Origin: Cycas panzhihuaensis
Lineage: Eukaryota > Cycadophyta
DNA length: 64,000 nucleotides
Direction: 5' to 3'
NCBI GenBank assembly: GCA_023213395.1
Contig: CM041465.1
Span: 236,723,741 to 236,787,740 of the forward strand
Of this stretch, positions 23,431-32,433 are shown piece by piece (the stretch's first letter is position 1; every line of letters begins with the position of its first letter). A program made the position numbers and the translations under genes. The notes under the pieces are model-generated. The model had not been told where the DNA came from. It searched no databases and worked only from the letters and a program-made list of their open reading frames with translations.

Positions 23431-24180
23431 ACGCGTTGACCCAGTCTTAAGTCGCAAAGGAGGCAATAGGTGCCTTCGCATCTACCTCACAACTTGATCC
23501 TCCTTCGAAAGCTATTCCTCGAGAGATTTCCACACTTCCCAAGAGTATTCCCATCCACCCCAGTAGATTCGACTTTAGGAGAGCCCTTACTCAACCCACA
23601 GGGAGGGGTAAGCCTTTCTCTATAGTTGAAAAGCTTTTCAACGTGGCTGCCGAGATGTCCATCATAGACATCTTAAGAAGTTACCCCAAGCAGTGAACGC
23701 TCCTCTTGGAAGCTCTAGGATTAAATGACGCGTCCATTCATGCCTTGGACATAACCCAAAGTTGCGAACCCATCATCTCTTTCAATCCCAGAGATCTTCC
23801 CATGTCTAGTGGAAGGGAACGCCAATGGAACTTCCCTTTCACCATCACTATAGATACTCCTGATTGCATGTTGCAAAGAATTGTCATGGACAACAGTTCT
23901 TCTGTCAATGCAATGCCCTTGCACGTCATGCAAGAGCTTGGCATTTCTGCCTTGGAACCCATTCCATAGCATTGTCAGGGTTATGACGGTAGCGAGAAGA
24001 ATCCCTTGGGATCTGTCTCGATACCTCTTACTCTCGAGGATAAGACCATCATCATTGACATCGTTGTCCTCTATGTTGATGTCGATTAGAACCTACTTCT
24101 GGGTCGACCATGGCTTGACCAAATGGGAGCCATGTGTTCCACCCATTGGGGGTAACTTAAATTTGTCCATAATGGGCAAA
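23431..24180 (+). pseudogene. Protease region, element E
   Basis: Aspartic protease of the element. The block GKPFSIVEKLFNVAAEMS leads into ITIDTPDCMLQRIVMDNSSSVNAMP, where DNSSS stands at the Asp-Thr/Ser-Gly active-site position. C has the same DNSSS, so the change predates the split of these copies or the family uses it. The end of the domain, NLLLGRPWLDQMGA, is typical for Tat-type proteases. Stops at about 23694, 23967 and 24087. Confidence 0.78.
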
Positions 24181-25080
24181 TGAAAGTCGTCTCCCATGAG
24201 CGACCACTCGCTAAACAAACTAGACCTTCTACTCAGGCGAGCCATAGCCATACAAAGGGAAACAAACGTCCTTCCGATCATGTCTCCACCTACTCCATTG
24301 GAATCCCTGGTTCCTCTTACCGTGAAGAAGATCCCATATCTTCTTCCCCTGATTTGATGCGTTTCATCCCCATTGGCATCGGAAGCTATGGGTACCTTGC
24401 CATATTTGACGATGACAAGTCCCATAGTGAGGATGAGGATCATCCTCACCTAGTTTCGTTTCTCCGCACTAGTGTAGGGCATCCTCCTAGTCCCAGGTTT
24501 CCCCCTAGGACCCATTTTATTATAGAGCCTGATCATTTTCACATGTCACATAATATTGCACATGTTGACCATCATGTTCCTAGCTCTTCCATCCCATCAC
24601 CTTCTGTAGGTGATGATGTTAAGAGTTTTCCTCTTGCTTTTTAGAAGGGACCTCTCCTTGACTCTCCCCTAGAGTCCCTTAGGGATGTTCGATAGCTTTC
24701 AGGCCATACCGGTCCTATCGCTCCCATGCCATCCCACACCTTGTCCATTCGAAGTCAAGTCAACCATGGGGTGGACTACTTCGAAGATGACAAGGCTTTG
24801 TTGGAGCACTTAGCTGACTCCATGCCCAGTCTACCTTTTGGTCATCATAAGCTTAGCCACCAGAAGGTCTTAGCGATTGGGTCCACGCTAGCCGACCCAA
24901 TCCCTTCTTACGTTTCCTCTCTCCCTATCGATCTTGCCCCCTTTAATTTCAAGGAGGGAAATGCTATGTGCATGGGGGCAACTCAGGACATAGTCCTTGC
25001 CCCTGACAAGATCATCAAGGTAGGAGTGGAATGTACTCCTCACAAAGTGAGGGAATACTCCCTCCTATTCTGAGAATTCT
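24181..25080 (+). pseudogene. Protease-RT linker, element E
   Basis: A poorly conserved linker: PDLMRFIPIGIGSYGYLAIF has a counterpart in C (FAPIGVGSFSYLAI near 39630). Its last part, DYFEDDKALLEHLADSMPSL and GNAMCMGATQDIVL, has a counterpart in B (51410-51640). No enzymatic motif. Stops at about 24642 and 24693. Confidence 0.7.
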
Positions 25081-25920
25081 GCGATGTATTTACGTGGAAC
25101 TACTCGGACATGAAGGGGATTGACCCTTCCATCATCATGCATAACCTTACAACCATTCCTGACGCTCACCCTGTACATCAGAAGTAGCGTCCCCTTCACC
25201 TAAAGCTTTCAGCCGCTGTTAAGATGGAGGTTGAGAAGCTTCTGGATGCGAGACTCATTTCTTCCATCAATTACCCTAAGTGGGTATCGAATATCATTCT
25301 CGTTGCCAAAAAGAATGGAACCATTCACATTTGTGTCGACTTCCATGACATAAATAACGCTTGTCTTAAGGACAACTTTCCTCTTCCCTTCATTAATCAA
25401 ATAATTAATCGTACGGTAGGATTCAAAGTTATGTCCTGAATAGATGGCTTCTCTGGCTATAACAAAATTCAAATTTCTCCTGAAGACCGCCATAAGATGG
25501 CCTTCACTATGCTATGGGGTACTTTTGCCTACAAGGCAATGCCCTTTGGTCTCAAGAATGCAGGGGCTACTTATCAAAGAGCTATGCATTTTATCTTTCA
25601 TGACCTCATCAACAATACGTTGGAGGTCTTCATGGATGACATGATGGGTCTTTTGTATACTAGAGCCCATCATCTATCTGACTTGCGTGCCATCTTCACA
25701 AGATGCCACAAGTATTACATAAGTTTGAACCTACTCAAATACGTATTTGCTGTCACTTCAGGCAAACTCTTGGGTTTCTTTGTGTCACAACAAGGAATCC
25801 AAATTGATCTAGAAAAAGTCAAGGTAATCCTTGACATGCCGCTGCCTAGAACCCAATGACAAATTAAGTCATTTCTAGGAAGGCTTGGTTTTCTGAGGTG
25901 TTTCTTAGCAAATTTCGCCA
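25081..25920 (+). pseudogene. Reverse transcriptase, element E
   Basis: Seen in order: ARLISSINYPKWVSNIILV, CVDFHDINNACLKDNFPLP, a stop (Leu position) at 25437, IDGFSGYNKIQISPEDRHK, MPFGLKNAGATYQRAMH, then catalytic VFMDDMMG with the Asp pair at 25634-25639 (FMDD variant of YxDD), and GKLLGFFVSQQGI. The same FMDDMMG is in H, so Phe at the first position belongs to the family. Only about three stops break an otherwise full domain. Confidence 0.9.
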
Positions 25921-26480
25921 TAAACACCAAACCTCTTATGAACCTATTGAAGAAAGGAGCCCCTTTTGTTTGGTCAGACAAGACCCAAAAGGCCTTCGTA
26001 GGACTCAAGGAAGCTCTCATTTCTACCCCTACGCTGGCACCTCCTCACATTGATAGGCCCTTTATCCCCATACACCTCGTGAATCGACGATCACAGGTGC
26101 AATGCTTGCACAGGAGGACGATTCAGGAACCAAGAGGGCTATTTATTTCATCTGTCACACTCTCATCACCACTGAATTAAATTATCCTCCCATCGAGAAG
26201 AAATGCCTCTCCTTGGTCCATGTGACTAAGAAGTTTAGGCATTACTTGCCCGCTAATACAACAAAGGTGATCGTTTAATCTGATCCCTTGTGTTACTTGC
26301 TTACTCGTTCAGACTTGACAAGTAGGGTAGGTCGTTGGGCCGTCCTGCTTCAAGAGTTCAACTTACAAGTCATTAACAAGAAGTCGAAGAAGGGAATGAT
26401 AGTAGCAGAGCAATTAACTGATGCTGCCATTCCCAACACGAGCGGCATTCCTGTTGATGACTCTTTCCTGGGCGAGTCTA
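25921..26480 (+). pseudogene. RNase H (pol domain), element E
   Basis: Begins MNLLKKGAPFVWSDKTQKAF, the RT connection end. The N-terminal catalytic stretch near 26080 is scrambled by frameshifts. YPPIEKKCLSLVHVTKKF (other frame) and RWAVLLQEFNLQVIN are recognisable. No second RNase H follows here. The next domain is integrase, so the extra RNase H of this family is not inside pol. Confidence 0.78.
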
Positions 26481-26519
26481 TTATGACCGTCCAAGATGCT
26501 TCTCCTCACCCACTCACTG

Positions 26520-27771
26520 ATAGTGAGTGGTATGGTGACATTGTGTGATATCTGACTCAACAAGAATATCACCCTGAAGCCAATAACAAGGTTAGGTCAC
26601 GCATCCACACTGTCGCTAGGCAACACTTCCTCGTGGACGAAGTGTTGTACAAGAGATCCTTTAACGGGATCCTGCTTCGCTGCGTCGCTCCTGACAAAGC
26701 AGACCAAATACTCCGCAAATGCCATCATGGCATTTGTAGGGGCCACTTTGGGGGCTAATCCATGGCCCAAAGAATCCTTCGCATGGGTTATTATTGGTCG
26801 TCCTTGTTCAAGAACGCCCACGCTTATGCCCTTAGATGTCAGCGATGTGAGGAGCATGCCAATGTCTCTCACGTACCTTCTGAGGCGTTGCATCCTATCG
26901 TGTCTCCATGGCCTTTTTCTCAATGGGGCTTAGACCTTATTGGGGCTATATCGCTGCCATCTTCTGCACAACATAAATATATCTTAACTGCTACCGAATA
27001 CTTCATCAAATGGGTGGAGGCAATCCCCCTATCCACTACACCTGGTAAAATGATAGCCACCTTCATCTACCAGCATATTATTTATCGTTTCGGGATTCCA
27101 AATGTCCTAATTACGAATAATGGAACTTCTTTCTGTAATAAGGAGATGGACGAGCTCTGCGAGAAATTCAAAATCTTACATAAGACATCATCCCCTTATA
27201 CCCCCAAGTAAACGGGTAAGTTAAATCTTTCAACAAAATGCTCGTCAACATTCTAAAGAAGACCGTTGCCTAATCTCAAAAGGATTGGCACATCCAACTC
27301 CCTTCTGCCCTATGGGCTTATCACACTTTGATCCGCAAGGCTACTGGAATGACCCCATTCTCGTTAGCCTATGGAACCAAGGCGGTACTCCTACTAGAAG
27401 TGGAGATCCCCTCTCTACGGGTTTCCCTTCGAGGCCTCATTGACGAGGAGTCTATTCGTCAGGCTCGCCTCCTGGACCTCGAAGCCCTAGACGAGAGTCG
27501 CTTAATGGCTTACCAAGTGAATCTCACTTCAAAAGCCCACTTACAAAGGACACATGACAAATGTCTTTGTGCCTATCCTTTGTGCCTTAGAGACCATGTC
27601 CTCAAGTTGGAATACCTTTACGATCGCTTGGCCAAATTTGGGCCCAAATGGGTAGGCCCCTTCGTCGTTCTCAAAAGCCTCGATAATGGCGCATACAGGA
27701 TCGCTACCTTGGAAGGCCTAGAATTTGAGAAAGCGGTTAACGAAAAATTCCTTAAGAAGTTTTACGCATAA
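26520..27771 (+). pseudogene. Integrase, element E
   Basis: Zinc-binding region: KCHHGICRGHFGG ... CQRCEEHAN. Core: GLDLIGAISLP (first Asp), then TNNGTSFCNKEMDELC, where the second catalytic Asp (DNGT in B) is Asn. The stop after SPYTPK and a frameshift remove the Glu segment. The C-terminal part is open from 27328 to 27771 and contains GMTPFSLAYGTKAVLL and the GPY/F module KFGPKWVGPFVVLKSL, ending NEKFLKKFYA. Several separate lesions; inactive. Confidence 0.88.
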
Positions 27772-28460
27772 ACCTTCTACTTTTTCTTCACGTTGCTCTG
27801 AAACGAGCCTAAACTACCATTTTAAATTGTTCCCATTCCTCCCAACCCTGGGCAGAATGGCAATTTAAGATGGATTTTCGCTTCTATTCTTCTGGTTCCT
27901 CCCACGGAACCCACGTTCCCGTATCCTCTCAGGAACCTTTGTACTCCTATTTGGACATTCCTCGACTAGGATGACGTTGTGGAGTATCGTCACTCCCTCC
28001 TCATGCCTGTTGCTTCCTTCGCATATGCCGTTATGCTCCTCCGTAGACGTGCATATTGCTCTATTTCTAACCTCACACCTCTCGATTACCTCTGCTTACA
28101 GTGGATGTGTGTGCTCCTGTTAGACATATAGCCATACATGGAAGGAAATACATGCATCTTACAACAAAATACTTACAACAAAATATATTTACATCAAAAT
28201 ATTTGCAACATTTACAACATACAAAGTAGAACATATATGCTATCTCTATCATATATGATACACACAATTTCATGTCAAAATGGGGTTCTAATTACCCCAT
28301 ATGTATATATATATATATATATATCAAAATGTCATGGTACATCATGCATGTGGGAAGCCAGGATCCTTGCAGGGCGGGTATAATCATGTGAGCCTACATA
28401 TGACCCCCTGGAGGCCCGCACTTTCCCATCAAAATCAAATGTACATCTTTTATGCTACTG
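27772..28460 (+). other. Post-integrase noncoding spacer, element E
   Basis: No coding is recognised. It matches the reverse complement of 38531-39165 in C, and part matches 61120-61620 in H (gagcctaaactaccat block, gacatatagccatacatggaagg). It contains a TA-repeat at 28303-28324. Confidence 0.75.
28303..28324. repeat. TA microsatellite
   Basis: Simple (TA)n run in the spacer of element E. Confidence 0.9.
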
Positions 28461-30393
28461 TTATTCTGCTCCTGGGGTGCCATCCCCTAGTCTATGTGAT
28501 CCCTCTCCTGGGGACCACATCCCTCTGAGGCTCCTCCGCAAGCTGCCTACCTTGCTCCCCTCATCTCGAGATTGTCTCAGGGTCATAGCCGGTGTGTGTG
28601 TGTAGGTCTGACTCCTACTCGACCTCGAGGCCATCTGGGCCGCCAACTGATTGTATTGGGCCTAGATATGATCCCTCTCTCCTCGGAGCCCCTCCTCTAT
28701 CACCTTGAGTTGCTCCTCAGGCACCGCTATGCGGACCCTACTCTCTGCATCTCCCACTGCTCCGCTCTGAGCCTCTAAGGCATGGACTCGTCTATGTAGC
28801 TCATCTCGCTCGCCCCTCACCGCGTCAAGCTCTCGCTGCAGATACCCCGTGAATGTCATGTGTTCCTGGGACTATGCAGCCTAGATGTCTCTCACCCTTG
28901 CCAGTGGGGCGAACACTTGCATATGGGCTCCTGCCGACCTAGGCACATCCTTTGCCTAGATGGGCGGTTACCCCTCTATGTAAACCTGAGGGAACATCTC
29001 CCTCACCATAGCTTCCACTAGTCTCTAGACCTCTACTACACCTGCCAGTGCAACATGCCATGTGTCAGTGTATATCCTCACTGCATACCATGATAAAATG
29101 AAATCAAGTATCTACCTAGATGTCAAATGACTAAGGAAATGGTTAGGTCTCACCTGCCATGGCCACCGGCTCCTCTGCTCGGGTGACATCCTCGTCTCTT
29201 GGCTGTCCACCAGCTGTAGGTACCTCATCCTCAGGTACCTCCTCTACCTCAGCCTCACTCTTAGCAGGGACTGGCTAGACCCTCACCTCTCTGGATGTCC
29301 TCGCGATCTGTAGTCTGCGGGCCTGGGTCACTGGCCCCCTGCTCTCCTCAGCGGCTCCTAATGGGCCTGCCCCTCCTCCGGTAGTCCCGGATGGTCCTGC
29401 TGCTCCTCCTGCTGACCATGAAGGACTTTCCCCTCCTATAGGTCATGATGGACTTGCCTCTCCTGCAGGTCGTGATGGGCTAGTCCCATCTCCTCCATCA
29501 TCACTGTCATGGTCATCGTCATCACTGTCATCGTCGTCGTCGATGGGTGCTCCTGCTCCACCCGCCGTATCGTCACTCTCCCACCTCATTGCCCTATATG
29601 GCTTTGCTGTATAGTCTGTCAGAGTGAGGAGGTCGAGTGACGTCCCATGTACCAATCGACAGATATGCACCTAATCCTCTGTCCCTCAGAGTCGCATTTG
29701 CCATCTGTGGACCATCGAGGCCCACTCTACTATGGGGTATGGCCCCCCCTACTGGTGCCACTACCACAAAATGGTTAAAAAACCAGCACTGCAACAACAT
29801 GCTGTAAGAGAATCCTCCCCTACCAGAACTCCGGATGGTATCTAGATGTGCGATGAGGTTTGTCGCAACTAGGGTAGCCCAATCCATCCTCTCGCTAGCC
29901 TCGCACCGGCGCACTGCATCCACCCAGCCTCCAGGGATCTCCCTGTAGTTTTATTTTTGGGAAATCCAGAATAAAATATATAGAACAATCAATTTCCTTA
30001 CTCGAGGAATCCGTGACATAAGCATAGTCTGGAGGGCAACTCCCCTCCGCTCCCACCTATCGGTCCCTATGAAAACTAGACCGCCTCTTTATGTGCTGCC
30101 TCGGTACTAGGCAGTGATCCTAGCCTCACTAGCCTCCCTATCACTGGAACTCCCAGAATCTACTTGATATCCCCTGGGGTGATAGTGACGTCACCTATCT
30201 GAGGTAAGTGAAATACGTGCCTCCTCCTATCCCAGTATAACACGATGTCAACCAGAAGCCTCTAGTCTGACACGAACTGAGGTGTCTTGAGGGCCTTGTA
30301 TAGGCCACACCTCTTCAGAGTTGCCCTATCCTCTTGGGATGCCATCTTTATATAGCTCAATATGGGTATGCCTACGTTCTCACGGTTGTCCAT
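28461..30393 (-). pseudogene. Antisense plant-mobile-domain-like gene, element E (two exons)
   Basis: It lies opposite to gag-pol. It starts with ATG at 30393 (MDNRENVGIPILSYIKMAS). The N-terminal domain has RCGLYKALKTPQF, LLVDIVLYWDRRRHVFHLP and an ILGVPV segment. This is the pattern of the plant mobile domain (WD..R..F.LP.GE....D...LLG.PV.G), found in plant nuclear proteins of the MAIN/MAIL1 type and in some transposons. A middle WATLVATNLIAHLDTIR / YSMLLQCWFFNHF block is followed by a highly acidic run of Asp. A GT-AG intron (29153-29042, 112 bases) joins to a C-terminal part with coiled-coil-like LQRELDAVRGERDELHRRV and a basic tail. The intron is at the same place in C. Several stops and frameshifts make this copy inactive. 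The domain call is by motif, not by search. Confidence 0.7.
29042..29153 (-). other. Predicted intron of the antisense gene, element E
   Basis: On the minus strand it opens GCAG|GTGAGACC and closes CTGGCAG|GTG. C has GCAG|GTGAGGCC ... TTTGCAG|GTA at the matching place (37814-37922). Splicing joins ..VAMAG to a part encoding VEAMVREMFPQ in C. Confidence 0.65.
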
Positions 30394-30556
30394 TGTGATA
30401 ATTACCTATAATCATCAAAAATTAGTTAAGGTTAGCCTCCTAGCAGTCATTTATACTCTTGGCTTTCTTTCTAACTTTCCTACCTAAATTTTGGGGCCTA
30501 TTTGGCCCCTCTTTTACTTTTTTCTTATTTTTCTAGTTTTCTACCTATATACCGTG

Positions 30557-30584
30557 CTAAACCTAGTGGTACCACTAAGTTTAG
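30557..30584. repeat. 28-bp palindrome, divergent region of E
   Basis: Arms CTAAACCTAGTGGT and ACCACTAAGTTTAG pair with one mismatch around GGTACC. The counterpart in C is at 36481-36508. Confidence 0.85.
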
Positions 30585-31094
30585 GATGGGTCCCGCGACA
30601 ACCGTGGTCCTGTAGGGATCCCACTTCCAAGATCGTGACACTGCGATCTTAGCCGCGGTACGAATGGAAACCCCTCTAAAAAGGGGGGTTTCTACCTAGA
30701 AAATCTTAAAATTTTTGTGGTGGGCCCCTGTGGGGCCCACCGAGACTAGGGCTCCCTAGTGCCCAGGTCCCTGCATCTTTTTGGGTCCAATTTAGACTTT
30801 GAGAGGCATCCAATTACCCATAAGAGGCATAAAAAATGCATTAAAATTACTCTAAAAAGTAATAAACTTTAAACTTTGAAATGGGATTAGTTTTGTGAGA
30901 TCCACTCACTGGGTCTAGCCTGACCATCGCCATCTCATCTCTCTGGTCGTAATGGCTCTTGCTATGCTCAGATCCAACGGTCGGATCATCTCCTACGTGC
31001 CTCTGAAGTCAGGTAGTACTCTGTGTCATAAGGAAATGGCTCTGGTTTCGCACGAGAGCTGGTGAAAATGAATTTGATTTTCATTCGTTTTCCT

Positions 31095-31101
31095 TATATA
31101 A
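31095..31101 (+). promoter_or_regulatory. TATA-like box upstream of second RNase H, element E
   Basis: ttccttatataagtgggggc lies 534 bases before the RNase H ATG. C has ttccttatatag(g)cagggcc 546 bases before its ATG. Conservation in sequence and distance between two diverged copies supports a functional site. Confidence 0.5.
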
Positions 31102-31628
31102 GTGGGGGCCCCGACTGGCACATCTTCCATTTCTGACCTTCTGATAGCTGTTGGGACCACCTCGTTTCCTTGATAGTCTTTGCCTTCTGGCCCTATCACC
31201 CGTTGTGCTCTATGGACGCCCTTTTTACCTTCTCTTGCAAAGGCATTTATGGTGCCCCATTATTACACTTTTCTCCGATGCTCTTGTACACCATTTTGTG
31301 TGCTACTCCCATGCATGCCTAAGTTTATACTCGTTTGGCTCATTTTGTCACCCTGGACCCGTTTCCGTGATCCTTTTCTACTCCTGGGGTCCCCAAAGGA
31401 AAGGCCCCCTCGTCCAGGGGCATGTTTTACTTCCCAAAGCAACCTTTGGTGCTCTAGGGCGTCTTTTCTCCGCCCACTGTCAGCCAGTGGTCAGATTGCT
31501 CACTCTTATTCTCGGGTAATCTCATTGCTAGGTCCTCCTACCCTTCTCGTCCACCTTCTTGCTCGACATTTGAGTCTTTCTTTTACTTTCACTATTATGT
31601 ATTTACTACCAAAGCTTAGTATTCAGAT

Positions 31629-32048
31629 ATGTCCCTGTTCATTTTTACTGATGGTGGAAGTCGTAGTAACCCTGGACCTTCTGCCACTGCGTGGATTCTT
31701 CGCAGCTCCTCTGAACACAATTTCTTGTATTCTGGGGTCTTCCTTCCTGAGGCAACCAATAACGAAGCCAAGTACATGGCCGTTATTGAAGCCCTTACCA
31801 ATGCTCTCCGTTTCCATCATGGGTCTAATGTGTTGCTTTGTGATTCTTAGGTTGTGGTGTCCATCTCACCGAGCTCTACCAAGTGTAATGCCCTCACCTG
31901 AGAACCTTCGCATCTACTGCTAGGTCTCTTTTGGCCCATTTCTCATTAGTAGATATTCAAAGACATCCCGGGGACCTCAATCGAGGTGGCGACCTCGTCT
32001 GCCTCATCCTCAAGCATCGCCTCCCTCTTCTTGACGACTACCCTTGAG
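31629..32048 (+). pseudogene. Second, free-standing RNase H, element E
   Basis: An RNase H1-fold domain with its own ATG: MSLFIFTDGGSRSNPGPS carries the first catalytic Asp, ATNNEAKYMAVIEAL the Glu, NVLLCDS the second Asp. Directly after it a TAG replaces the CAG expected from H (LLCDSQVGVSHL). A frameshift follows, with HLTELYQV, LVDI, and LVCLILKHRLPLLDDYP recognisable to about 32048. It is separate from pol by 3.9 kb and an opposite-strand gene. In many Tat-lineage elements the extra RNase H is fused next to the pol RNase H; here it is a 3' gene before the purine tract. Confidence 0.82.
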
Positions 32049-32305
32049 GCTCATCTGGCCAGCCCGTGCCCGAGTCTTTGGTTGCTGTTAGTTCAGTGTG
32101 CTTGCTCTATTTGCTAGATGCCCTGGTACTACACGTTACACTTTGGCAACAGGGGCATCCCCTTTTACTTGCTTATTTCATTTCCAGGTCAATGTTTAGA
32201 CAACGCGTAGGCAGCCCCTACATTATCCTCGTCTCCATCTCCTTTGTCCACGCGTTCTGCCATGACACTCGCCTATGCCCTTGGTCCATGTGCTACTCAT
32301 TATTA

Positions 32306-32307
<2 letters not shown>

Positions 32308-32348
<41 letters not shown>
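32308..32348. repeat. TA microsatellite
   Basis: About 40 bases of (TA)n in the 3' spacer of element E. Confidence 0.92.
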
Positions 32349-32351
<3 letters not shown>

Positions 32352-32423
32352 TGTGCTACTCATATCTTTGATTGTCAGCATTCGCCATCACGTTATGCTT
32401 CTAAGCAGTGAGGCTCTACTGCC

Positions 32424-32433
32424 AAGGGGGCAG
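32424..32433 (+). other. Polypurine tract, element E
   Basis: aagggggcag lies directly before the 3' LTR start TGTTTCC. Confidence 0.9.

Larger units (their letters stand above)
30394..31628. promoter_or_regulatory. Divergent intergenic region between antisense gene and second RNase H, element E
   Basis: 1.2 kb with no conserved frame between two genes that point away from each other. It holds a 28-base near-perfect palindrome at 30557, a second inverted repeat at 30629-30650 (AAGATCG/CGATCTT), a hairpin at about 30667-30693 (gaaacccc ... ggggtttc), and a TATA-like box at 31095. The matching C region (35448-36663) keeps the same elements in the same order. The long frame at 31180-31923 is not conserved in C and is not called as a gene. 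Confidence 0.6.

Noticed and set aside
29496-29560. Asp-rich stretch as a trinucleotide-repeat expansion
   Set aside because: It is part of the acidic region of the antisense protein, with a counterpart in C (DDDGNDGGDRGD), not a pure repeat.
31180-31923. Long + strand open frame (247 codons) upstream of and overlapping the second RNase H of E
   Set aside because: The matching region of C does not keep the frame, and the frame overlaps the RNase H domain in another phase. It is leader sequence.
32308-32348. TA-rich stretch as a TATA promoter
   Set aside because: It is a simple TA microsatellite between the second RNase H and the purine tract.
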